Assembly (NCBI RefSeq): GCF_025655475.1
Contig: NZ_JAHTIK010000001.1
Span: forward strand, 4,816,877 to 4,880,876
Length of the DNA stretch: 64,000 nt
From: Kitasatospora sp. DSM 101779
GTDB taxonomy: Bacteria; Actinomycetota; Actinomycetes; Streptomycetales; Streptomycetaceae
Direction: 5' to 3'
Below, one piece after another: positions 33,307 to 40,993 of this stretch. A model generated the notes under the pieces. The model worked only from the letters and a program-made list of their open reading frames with translations, had not been told where the DNA came from and searched no databases. The stretch's first letter is position 1; the number at the start of each line of letters is the position of its first letter. A program made the translations under genes and the position numbers.

Positions 33307-33777
33307 ATGAACCGTCCACGGGCCAAGGTGCTGCCGTACACGGCTGTGACCGCGCTGGCCGGGGCCGCCCTGGTCGGCTGCCTCGTGGAGGACCACCGGT
33401 GGGACGTGGGCTACCGCGTCACCGAGCAGGTGCGCACCCTGGTGATCGAGGGGGAGACCGGGGACGTCGAGGTCACCGGCGGCGCCGCCGGGATCGCGGT
33501 GACCGAGCAGCAGACCTACCGGGAGACCGCACCCGAGGCGAGCCACAGCGTGGCCGACGGCACGCCGACCCTCTCCTACCGCTGCCCGGACGGCGACTGC
33601 GGGGTCGGCTCCAAGGTCCGGGTGCCGGCCGGCACCGTGGTGAAGGTGCACGACTCCACCGGCAGCATCCGGCTGACCGGCCTGACCGGCCTGACCGGCC
33701 TGACCGGCCTGACCGGCCTGAGCGGCGAGGCGGAGGCCCGGACCGGCACCGTGGCGGTGGTCGCGGGAGAGCCGTGA
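33307..33777 (+). CDS. short lipoprotein with tandem Leu-Thr-Gly repeats
   Basis: 156 residues. The lipobox A-L-V-G-C places the lipidated Cys at 25. The mature part has beta-rich DUF4097-like turns (LVIEGETGDVEVTGG, VRVPAGTVVKVHDSTG), which normally continue as a longer beta-helix. Here the chain runs into L-T-G repeats encoded by a 9-bp tandem repeat and then ends quickly, so it may be a shortened member. A GGAGGACCGC stretch precedes the ATG. The gene is transcribed with the rpoC direction and is convergent with the metallopeptidase-VWA gene, 34 nt away. Confidence 0.7.
   Translation: MNRPRAKVLPYTAVTALAGAALVGCLVEDHRWDVGYRVTEQVRTLVIEGETGDVEVTGGAAGIAVTEQQTYRETAPEASHSVADGTPTLSYRCPDGDCGVGSKVRVPAGTVVKVHDSTGSIRLTGLTGLTGLTGLTGLSGEAEARTGTVAVVAGEP
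33673..33726 (+). repeat. 9-bp tandem repeat inside the lipoprotein gene
   Basis: Five perfect copies of CTGACCGGC (33673-33717) and one changed copy (CTGAGCGGC). The unit keeps the frame, so slippage would change the length of the Leu-Thr-Gly stretch without breaking the gene. Confidence 0.95.
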
Positions 33778-33811
33778 CGGCCCGCCCCGACGCGCCGACA
33801 GGAGAGGCGGC

Positions 33812-35620
33812 CTAGCGCATGCGGAAGACCGGGCCGCGCGGCGTGAAGGGAAGCGTGGCGCCGCGCGGGACGAGGTAGGCGTGCTCGCGGCGGATCCGCA
33901 GGACGTCGCACTCGGCGTCGGTGATCACCAGCAGCGGCGCCCCCGGCGGGAAGTCATCGGCGCGTTCCAGCAGGTCGATGCCGGGCTGCAGCACGGTGCC
34001 TCCCCGGCCGCGGACGCGGACCCGCCCGGCGATCTCCTCCGGCGGCAGGTAGCCGGCGTCGTGCGGGGCGGCGTCGCAGAACACCACCCGGGCGGCCGCC
34101 ACGTCGCGGGCCGCCGCGTAGGAGGCGATCGCGCCGAGGGCCTTGCCGAGCAGTGGCCGGCTCATCGAACCGGAGGTGTCGAGCACCACGCCGAAGGTGC
34201 ACCGGGCGACCTCCTCCTCGGGCCGCCACCGCCCGGCCCGCGGGATGTCCGGGGTGGCCGACTGCCGGCGCGAGGGCCGGGCGTAGCTGCGCACCGTCTC
34301 CGGTGACGGCACGAACTCGTCGAACCAGCGGGCGAGCTGCGCGTCCCAGGGCAGCGGCGGGTGGGCGAGCGCGCGGATCTCCTCGACCAGTCCGGCCGGG
34401 AGGGTGCCGCGCTGCCGGGTGTGGAGTTCGAAGCCCTGCTGCAGGCCGCGCCGGTAGAACCCGTCCAGGTCGACGTAGTCGCGCGGGCCGGCGAGGGACT
34501 CGCCGAGCACGTCCGGCCGGCCCTTCCCGGCGAGGGTGGCGAGGCGGCGGATCCGCCGCTGGTCGCGGACGATCCGGTCGTACACCTCCTCGGCGGAGAG
34601 TCCCTTGAGCTGCGGGTCGTGCAGCAGGCCCTCCGGCATGTCGCCGACGCCCATCTCGACCAGCCAGCCGTTCACCACGAAGTCGCAGGCGACGTTGAAG
34701 AGGTACGGGTCGCGGGGTCCCGTCCGGTCGCCGTGCCGCAGGGCGGCGTGCAGCATCTCGTGGCCGAGGACGAACCGCCACTCCTCGTCGGTCAGGTGCA
34801 GCAGCGGGTTGACGTAGACCTCGCCGGCCGCGGCGTTCACCGCGGCGACGGAGATCCCGTGGGCGCGGGCGAGTTCGGCGTCGGCGACCACCGTCATGCC
34901 GGCGGCGATGCCGCCGAGCAGCGGGTAGGAGGAGACGAACCAGTTCAGCGCCCGCACCCAGGGCCGCTGCGGTTCGCGGGCGTCGGTGAGGCCGGCCCGG
35001 CGGCCGCCGGCGACGTCCATCGCGGCGGAGACCGTCCGGGTGAGGGCGGCTGCGAACGCGGCCGTCCAGTCCTCCGGGTCCCGGCACCCCTGCCAGGGCA
35101 CCAGCAGCTGGTCGGTGAGGCCGGGCCCGCAGGCGCTCGGGACGTCCGGCACGCCGTCGCGGCGCCACCGCTCGGCGAGTTCGTCCTCGTCGCCGGCGGG
35201 CAGGAGCGGCGGCAGGTCGAACGGACAGCGGCCGACCTGGAAGGTGGCCTGGAAGCGGTGGACGGCGGCGCAGCGGGCGGCCTGCAGCGCCTCGTCGGCA
35301 GGCCTGCGCCGGCCGTTCGCGGCGGGCACGTGGCCGAAGCCGAGGTGCAGCAGGCAGTGCGTCAGCACCCAGGCCCACTCGGCGGGTTCGGCGCGCCGCC
35401 GGATGTCGGCGTGCACGGCGCCGTTGGAGTCGACGACCGCCCAGCCGCCGGGCGGGACGGCCTCACAGTCGGGGTCGGTGCAGATCCGGGCGCCGATCGC
35501 GGTCAGCGCGTGGTTGCCGGTCACCAGGGCGAGGCCCGCCGCGAAGGCCTCGGCGGCCGGGTCCGGACGCTGCGCGGTGTTCAGGCCGGCTGCCCGGCGC
35601 TTCGCGGCGGCGCGGCTCAC
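33812..35620 (-). CDS. DUF2201-type putative metallopeptidase with VWA-like domain
   Basis: 602 residues. Two zinc-protease-like motifs are seen: THCLLHLGFGH (about 87-97) and VLGHEMLHAALRHGD (HExxH at 287-291). The C-terminal third is a VWA-like domain with MIDAS start VVLDTSGSMS (about residue 468 on), as in COG3864/DUF2201 proteins that partner MoxR ATPases. The GTG at 35620 overlaps the stop of the MoxR gene by 4 nt, so the two are translationally coupled. It probably works with the ATPase on a protein complex or as a chaperone. Whether it is a true protease is unknown. Confidence 0.88.
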   Translation of the reverse strand: MSRAAAKRRAAGLNTAQRPDPAAEAFAAGLALVTGNHALTAIGARICTDPDCEAVPPGGWAVVDSNGAVHADIRRRAEPAEWAWVLTHCLLHLGFGHVPAANGRRRPADEALQAARCAAVHRFQATFQVGRCPFDLPPLLPAGDEDELAERWRRDGVPDVPSACGPGLTDQLLVPWQGCRDPEDWTAAFAAALTRTVSAAMDVAGGRRAGLTDAREPQRPWVRALNWFVSSYPLLGGIAAGMTVVADAELARAHGISVAAVNAAAGEVYVNPLLHLTDEEWRFVLGHEMLHAALRHGDRTGPRDPYLFNVACDFVVNGWLVEMGVGDMPEGLLHDPQLKGLSAEEVYDRIVRDQRRIRRLATLAGKGRPDVLGESLAGPRDYVDLDGFYRRGLQQGFELHTRQRGTLPAGLVEEIRALAHPPLPWDAQLARWFDEFVPSPETVRSYARPSRRQSATPDIPRAGRWRPEEEVARCTFGVVLDTSGSMSRPLLGKALGAIASYAAARDVAAARVVFCDAAPHDAGYLPPEEIAGRVRVRGRGGTVLQPGIDLLERADDFPPGAPLLVITDAECDVLRIRREHAYLVPRGATLPFTPRGPVFRMR

Positions 35621-36681
35621 CGGCGGGCCTCGACCAGCCGCGGCATGTCCCGGGCGGCCTCGACCAGGAACCACGACGGCAGCACCGGGTTGCCGTCCTC
35701 GCCGTCGGCGATGACGGTCTGGGCGACCTCGACGGAGATCTCGGCGAGCTGGACGAGCAGCGACTTCGCCCGGTACGCGGTGCGCCGCAACTGCTCGGAG
35801 GCGTGCTCCTTGCGGGCCGGGAGCTCCTTCACCAGGCGGCCGCGGAAGGCGTCGGCGAGGTAGTACAGCAGGTCGCGGTCCTCCGGCCGGGCCGGCCAGC
35901 GGGCGTCGCCCTTGAGGATGGCGTCCAGCCCGTACGCGTTGCGGACGATCTTGGCATAGCCGCAGAAGGCCACCGCGTGCTGCGGGGTGAGCAGGCCGTG
36001 CGCGACCACCTGCAGGGCGGCGTCGTCCAGCGCGGGGCCGAAGGAGTGCAGCGCGTCGGAGAGCATGTGCCAGGAGCGCGGGGTGGAGAAGGGCTCCTCG
36101 GTCTTCGGCGGCGCCGACCACAGGTGGTCCGGCCGGTCGGTGAGGTGGTCCAGCACCCACGGGTGGATGCCCGCGCCCGCCGCCCAGGCCAGCCAGTCGG
36201 TGGCGCTGGCCCGCAGGTGTACGTGGACCAGCCGGTTGACCAGCGCCGAGGCCATCGGCCGGGCCAGCGCACCGTCGGTCGCGCGGTTGCCCGCGCCGAT
36301 CACGATCGAGCCCGGCGGCAGCTCGTACGAGCCGATCCGGCGGTCCAGGATCAGTGAGTAGAAGGCCTTCTGCACGTCAGGCGAGGCCGCGTTGAGCTCG
36401 TCGAGGAACAGGCAGTACGGCTCGTCGCGGGCGATCGACTCCGGCGGGCAGAAGCGGGACCTGCCGTCCGCGGTCAGCTGCGGCACGCCGACCAGGTCCT
36501 CCGGCGCCAGCTGGGTGCCGATCAGGCTCACGCACTCCAGCCCCAGCGAGTCGGCGAACTCCCGCACCAGAGAGGACTTTCCGATACCGGGTGCACCCCA
36601 CAGAAAGACCGGGCGGACGGTCGCCAGACCCAGCAGCAACTCGGGCACCTGGGACGGCGAGACGGTGACGGCACCCTGCAC
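35617..36681 (-). CDS. MoxR-family AAA+ ATPase
   Basis: 354 residues. Walker A GAPGIGKSS is at 29-37 and Walker B LFLDEL at 91-96, with sensor-type GAGNRATDGALARPM and the arginine region RLVHVHLRAS. MoxR ATPases paired with VWA proteins act as chaperones in complex maturation or stress. The GTG at 36681 is preceded by GAGGAGT and gives VQGAVTVSPSQVPELLLGL. The open frame continues upstream for 92 codons of less typical sequence. It is the first gene of a two-gene operon with the DUF2201 protein and is divergent from the five-gene membrane/phosphosignalling operon. Confidence 0.9.
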   Translation of the reverse strand: MQGAVTVSPSQVPELLLGLATVRPVFLWGAPGIGKSSLVREFADSLGLECVSLIGTQLAPEDLVGVPQLTADGRSRFCPPESIARDEPYCLFLDELNAASPDVQKAFYSLILDRRIGSYELPPGSIVIGAGNRATDGALARPMASALVNRLVHVHLRASATDWLAWAAGAGIHPWVLDHLTDRPDHLWSAPPKTEEPFSTPRSWHMLSDALHSFGPALDDAALQVVAHGLLTPQHAVAFCGYAKIVRNAYGLDAILKGDARWPARPEDRDLLYYLADAFRGRLVKELPARKEHASEQLRRTAYRAKSLLVQLAEISVEVAQTVIADGEDGNPVLPSWFLVEAARDMPRLVEARR

Positions 36682-37136
36682 AGGACTCCTCACGACGGGT
36701 GTTGGGATTCCGGGCCAGTGTGCGCACCCGCCGCCGCGCCGCGCACCCGGTTTTTCCGCGGCGCACCCGCTTTCGGCGCAACCGGGTTCGGCGCAGCCGG
36801 GCGGACGTCGACCCGGTCCCAGGCGGAGGCGGGCCGGAGCGAGGTCGGCGAGCACCTCGCCTGCGCGGTCGGGCGCGACGGGCAGGAGTAGGCGGTGGTG
36901 CGGTTCGTCGAGGATTGACCGGGCCGTGTCAGGGCCGGGTGTCGAACTGCATTGCAATTGTTCGGAGTTGGGCTTGCCGTCGGGTCGGCTGCGCTACGCT
37001 CGCGGCGCGAGGTGGGGGCGCCGAATCGACGAGCGGTCCAGTGCGTGTCTCCCTGCCGCCATGACTCCTGCCGCAGCCGGCCCGGGCTCCGCCCCGGGCT
37101 GCGCGCACGACGGCAGCAGCGAGAGGGAACGGTGCC
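36682..37136. other. divergent intergenic region
   Basis: 455 nt between the MoxR operon (minus) and the membrane/TerY-P operon (plus). It should hold both promoters. A TACGCT at 36995-37000 is a possible -10 for the plus side, but no good -35 is present. The minus-strand frame of the MoxR gene stays open to 36957, with coding-like third-position GC at about 36780-36920, so a longer or relic N-terminal part cannot be excluded. Confidence 0.5.
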
Positions 37137-38486
37137 ATGGCCCCGCGCGGGCTCCTTGATCACGCCGCGATCGCGTCCGCATTGCGCGTGCTCGCCGGTG
37201 AGCCTCGACTCGCCAGCAGGAAGGCCGAGTTGGGCGAGCTTGCCGAGGCGCTGGACGGCCGTGGCGATCCCGCGCCGTGGGCCGAACTGGACCTGCTGCA
37301 CTCCTTCGTCCGGCCGGAGAGCATCCTGCCCGACGGCCGCCGGGAGGCCAGGTTTTGGTCGCTGGTCGAGGTGGGCATCGGCGCGCTGGTGTTCGTGCCG
37401 CTGCTGGTGACCTGGTTCGGCCTGATGCGTGCCACCAGCGCGTACCAGGCCCTGATCGGCAGCGACCCGCGGCAGGCGGGCCGGCCCTTCCTCCAGCTGT
37501 GGCAGACCGGCTTCGACGGGCGGCTCGGCTCCTGGGCCACGTTCGGGCACGTCGCAGGCGGCGCCAGCGCGGTCATCGGGCTGCTGCTGGTGCTCTCGGT
37601 GGTACACGGCCTCAAGCGCAGCGGCGCCGAACGGCGCGAGGCCGAGTCCGCCCGTGCGGCGGACGCGCTCCTCGGCGACCTCACCCCGCTGCTGACCCGG
37701 GCCCAGGTGGCCCTGTACGAGTACCGGCGGGCCTCGCCGCAGCGCTTCGCCGCCGAACTCACCGGCGCCGCACAGACCCTGGAGCGCCTCGGCGAGCAGG
37801 CGGTGCGGGCCCAGCAGGAGCTCGGCAGCGCCACGGACGCCGTGCGGGACGCCGTCGCCGCCGCCCGGGACCAGCTCGCGGACGTGGGAGCGTCGGTGTC
37901 CCCGCTACGGGCCGCGGTCGGCGGGGTGGAGCGGGCGGCCGGCCGGGTCGAGCAGGCGGTGGCCGCCGGGGCGGAGAAGCTGGCGGAGACCGTCCGCGAC
38001 GGCGCCGCCGCCACCGACGCTCTGGTGGACCGCGGCGGCCGGCGGATGGCCGAGGCGGCCGATGCCGTCCGGGACTCCACCGACGCGGTGGGCGCGGAAC
38101 TGGCCGGCGCCGGCGCCCGGGTCGAGGAGGCCGTCCGCGACCTGGCGGCGGCGCAGCGGGGGTTCGCCACCGGGGCCGAGATCGCCGCCGACGTGAGCGG
38201 GCGGGTGCTGGAACGCCTCGACGGCCTCGCCCGCCGCGTCGCCGACCTCCAGGAACAGGTCGTCCACGCGTCCACGGCGGCCCTCGCGGCAGCCCGGCAT
38301 GCCGACGACACCGCCCGCCGGGCCGCCGAGCGGCTCCGGGAACAGCCGGCCGGACCTTCCGCGGCCCCGCCGTCCGCCGAGGCCGTCACCGCGGCCGGCG
38401 CCGGGGAGCACTCCGCCGCACCGGACGGCACGGGCACCTCACTGCTCGACGTGGAACCGCTGACGCTCCGCAAGGCGGCCCGGTGA
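37137..38486 (+). CDS. two-TM membrane protein with long coiled-coil tail (channel-subunit-like)
   Basis: 449 residues. A hydrophilic N-terminal part of about 75 residues is followed by two membrane helices (about 77-97, VEVGIGALVFVPLLVTWFGL, and 138-158, GGASAVIGLLLVLSVV). A long Ala/Glu/Arg/Asp-rich helical region (160-400), strongly coiled-coil in character, and a Pro/Ala tail come next. The plan (membrane hairpin plus long cytoplasmic rod, gene followed by a MotB-like gene) recalls MotA/ExbB/ZorA proteins, but no diagnostic sequence was recognised. It starts at ATG 37137 after AGAGGGAACGG and overlaps the next gene by 4 nt. Confidence 0.65.
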   Translation: MAPRGLLDHAAIASALRVLAGEPRLASRKAELGELAEALDGRGDPAPWAELDLLHSFVRPESILPDGRREARFWSLVEVGIGALVFVPLLVTWFGLMRATSAYQALIGSDPRQAGRPFLQLWQTGFDGRLGSWATFGHVAGGASAVIGLLLVLSVVHGLKRSGAERREAESARAADALLGDLTPLLTRAQVALYEYRRASPQRFAAELTGAAQTLERLGEQAVRAQQELGSATDAVRDAVAAARDQLADVGASVSPLRAAVGGVERAAGRVEQAVAAGAEKLAETVRDGAAATDALVDRGGRRMAEAADAVRDSTDAVGAELAGAGARVEEAVRDLAAAQRGFATGAEIAADVSGRVLERLDGLARRVADLQEQVVHASTAALAAARHADDTARRAAERLREQPAGPSAAPPSAEAVTAAGAGEHSAAPDGTGTSLLDVEPLTLRKAAR

Positions 38487-38992
38487 CCCGCCGGCCCCGC
38501 CCCGGACGCGCCCGCACCGGCCTGGCCATGGCGGGCTGGCTGTTCGCCGACATGCTCCTGGTCCTGGCCCTGGTGGCGATGGGCGACCAGGGCGATCCGG
38601 TCGCCGCCGAGCGCGCCGTCCACCCGTCCCTCCCGGCGAGCCCGCGGCCGGGCGCGAGCACGGGCGGCCCGGCGAGCCCGTCCCCGACCGGCAACGGGCC
38701 GCGCGGTGTGGAGCACGACCCGGTGACCGTCCGGGTGTCCGGCGACGAGTCGGCGGCCACCGCCCAGATCCGGGAGGCCACCGAGGCGTACCGCGGCCGG
38801 CAGGCCGCCGTCGTCCTCACCTTCGGCAGCAATCGCGACCCCGGGCTCGGCCAGGCGTACGCGCACACCGTCAACGGACTGCTGCCGAAGGCCCGTCCGG
38901 AGATGTTCGCGGCGACCACCACCAGGGACTTCATCTCGCTGGAGGACAACCCCCGGCACGCGTCCCTGGAGATCTACTTCTACACCCGGTGA
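38483..38992 (+). CDS. single-TM protein resembling MotB/ZorB with membrane Asp
   Basis: 169 residues. The short basic N-terminus leads into one membrane helix, AGWLFADMLLVLALVAMG (about 17-34). Asp23 lies within F-A-D-M at the start of the helix, as in MotB, ExbD-like and ZorB subunits, where this Asp carries the ion. A Pro/Ser/Gly linker follows, then an external domain (80-169) with VVLTFGSNRDPGLGQAYAHTV, loosely like the OmpA/MotB peptidoglycan-binding motif. The GTG at 38483 overlaps the previous stop (GTGA). Pairing with the two-TM gene suggests an ion-channel complex. This is inferred from motif and order. Confidence 0.65.
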   Translation: MTRRPRPGRARTGLAMAGWLFADMLLVLALVAMGDQGDPVAAERAVHPSLPASPRPGASTGGPASPSPTGNGPRGVEHDPVTVRVSGDESAATAQIREATEAYRGRQAAVVLTFGSNRDPGLGQAYAHTVNGLLPKARPEMFAATTTRDFISLEDNPRHASLEIYFYTR

Positions 38993-39038
38993 GCCCTCCG
39001 GCTCCCGCCCCGTCCCTCGACCCTGGAGACACAGCGCA

Positions 39039-39695
39039 GTGCAGATCCTGCCCTTCTACCTGGTGTGCGACGAGTCCGGCTCGATGTCCGGCGACATCGA
39101 CGTGCTCAACGAGGCTCTCCTCGCGCTGCACAACGAGATCAGCACCAACCCGACGATCTCCGACAAGACGCGCTTCGCGCTGATCGGCTTCTCCGACGAC
39201 GCCGCAGAGCTGCAGCAGCTCGTCGACCTCGGAGAGGTGAGCCAGCTGCCGAAACTGGAGGCGGGCGGGTTCACCTCGTTCGGGAGCGCCTTCCGGGTGC
39301 TCCGCTCGGCGATCGAGCGGGACGTCCCGGCACTCAAGGCGGAGGGCCACGACGTCTACCGCCCGGTGGTGTTCTTCCTCTCCGACGGCGTCCCGACCGA
39401 CGGCGGCTGGGAGGCCGCCCACGAGGCGCTGCTCGGCTCGGCGTACCGGCCGCACATCATCGCCTTCGGCATCGGGACGGCGGACCGGTCGGTGATCGGC
39501 CACGTCGCCACCTTCAAGGCCTTCATGCAGCAGGGAGACAACGTGAAGCCCGCCGAGGCGCTCAAGGAGTTCGCCGGGAGCCTCACCCGCTCGATCGTCC
39601 GCTCCGCGAGCGGCGGCCGGGCGGGCGAAGGCATGAGCCTGCAGGTCGACGACCACGTGCCCGGTTTCACCAGCGTCTCCCTCGACAAGCTGTGA
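39039..39695 (+). CDS. TerY-like VWA-domain protein
   Basis: 218 residues forming a single VWA domain. MIDAS motif DESGSMSGD (Asp11, Ser13, Ser15) is preceded by LPFYLVC. Later MIDAS parts are at TSFGSAF and VVFFLSDGVPTDGGW. The short N-terminus and layout fit TerY, the VWA member of tellurite/stress (Ter) systems. It is followed by a PP2C phosphatase and a kinase with 4-nt overlaps, exactly the VWA-phosphatase-kinase set called the TerY-P triad. It probably acts as the metal-dependent adaptor or phosphorylation target. Confidence 0.85.
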   Translation: MQILPFYLVCDESGSMSGDIDVLNEALLALHNEISTNPTISDKTRFALIGFSDDAAELQQLVDLGEVSQLPKLEAGGFTSFGSAFRVLRSAIERDVPALKAEGHDVYRPVVFFLSDGVPTDGGWEAAHEALLGSAYRPHIIAFGIGTADRSVIGHVATFKAFMQQGDNVKPAEALKEFAGSLTRSIVRSASGGRAGEGMSLQVDDHVPGFTSVSLDKL

Positions 39696-40993
39696 ACGGG
39701 GACGGGCAGTTGAACGAGGAGCACGGCGGGCGGGCCGATGCCGTCCACCTGGCCGAGCACGGCGCCGGCCCCGTGGGGGAGTGGCCGTTCGTGCAGCCGC
39801 GCGCGGTGCAGTGGACGGAGCAGTCGGAGCCGGCCCCGCCGTCCTGGCCGCACCGGGCCCCGCAGGCCCAGCCGGCCCAGCAGCCCCCGCAGTACGGCAA
39901 CTACGGCGACTACGGCGACTACGTGGACTACACGGGCGGCTACCGCGCCGAACCCGCGGCGCCGCTCTGGGAACCGGCCGGGGCCCCGGCGGTGCCCGAT
40001 GCCGGGTACGCGCCGCCGGCGCCCGGCCGACGGCAGTCGGCAGCGGTGGAGGAGACCGTGCCCATCGCCGTGCTGCCGCCGGACGCCGACCGCCCCGGGC
40101 GGCAACCCGCTCCCGGTCCTGCCGCGCACACGGGCGCCCGTCCGCCCGCTTACCCCGCGGAGCCGGGCGAACTGACCGAGGTGGGCTCGGACCTGTTCGC
40201 CGCCATGGTCCCGGACACCGTGGTCGACGGCGGTACCGTCGGTGCCGCCGCCGTCCGGGCGGTCTCGGTCCGCGGGGACTCCCACCGCTACGCCAAGGAG
40301 TGCCGGCAGGACTCGGTGCTGCTCGTCCGGGTGGGCGGACTCGCCGTGCTGGCGGTCGCCGACGGCGTCGGCTCGGCCCGGTACTCGCACCGCGGCTCGG
40401 CCGGCGCGTGCCGGCTGCTCGTGAGTTGCCTGATCAGCCAGGCCGACCGGCTGACCGCGGCGCTGCTCGCCGGGGACCGCAACGCCTTCGCCAGCTGCGC
40501 CGGCGTCGTCATGGGCCGGGTGGCCGCACGGTTGCAGGAGGAAGCCGACAAGCAGGACCACGCCCCGGCCGACTACGCCACCACGCTCCGGGCACTGCTG
40601 GTGCCCACCGACCCGCAGCACCCCGTCCGCGGCTTCCTCGCCGTCGGCGACGGCGGCCTGTTCCGCCTGCGCGCCGGCCACTGGACCTCGCTGGAGCGGT
40701 CCGCCGACGAGGGCGCCGTGTTCGACACCGGCACCGACGCGCTCCCGGTGAACTTCGGGGCCCCGGTCGCCGAACTGATCACCGACGGCCTGCCCGGCGA
40801 CCTCCTGGTGATGTGCACCGACGGCCTGTCCAACCCGCTCGTCAAGGAGCCGGACGTGGCGGAGTTCCTGGCCCGGCAGTGGGGCGCCGGTCAGGTGCCC
40901 GGACTCACCGACTTCCTCTGGCAGACCCAGATCAGGGCCCGCAGCTACGACGACGACCGCAGCGTGGTCTGCCTCTGGGAGGGCGCGCGGTGA
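39692..40993 (+). CDS. PP2C-family protein phosphatase with low-complexity N-terminus
   Basis: 433 residues. Residues 1-165 are Pro/Ala/Gln/Tyr-rich and probably disordered, including a tyrosine run G-N-Y-G-D-Y-G-D-Y. The PP2C catalytic domain follows with AVADGVGSARYSHRG (Asp224), FLAVGDGGLFRL, VMCTDGLSNPL and YDDDRSVVCLW, which together supply the metal-binding Asp residues. It should remove phosphate from Ser/Thr of the partner kinase or the VWA protein. The GTG at 39692 overlaps the VWA stop by 4 nt, and the stop overlaps the kinase start in the same way. Confidence 0.88.
   Translation: MNGDGQLNEEHGGRADAVHLAEHGAGPVGEWPFVQPRAVQWTEQSEPAPPSWPHRAPQAQPAQQPPQYGNYGDYGDYVDYTGGYRAEPAAPLWEPAGAPAVPDAGYAPPAPGRRQSAAVEETVPIAVLPPDADRPGRQPAPGPAAHTGARPPAYPAEPGELTEVGSDLFAAMVPDTVVDGGTVGAAAVRAVSVRGDSHRYAKECRQDSVLLVRVGGLAVLAVADGVGSARYSHRGSAGACRLLVSCLISQADRLTAALLAGDRNAFASCAGVVMGRVAARLQEEADKQDHAPADYATTLRALLVPTDPQHPVRGFLAVGDGGLFRLRAGHWTSLERSADEGAVFDTGTDALPVNFGAPVAELITDGLPGDLLVMCTDGLSNPLVKEPDVAEFLARQWGAGQVPGLTDFLWQTQIRARSYDDDRSVVCLWEGAR

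Noticed and set aside
34361..35863. 500-residue plus-strand frame opposite the DUF2201 and MoxR genes
   Set aside because: A shadow with low-complexity composition. The minus strand has HExxH, VWA and Walker motifs.
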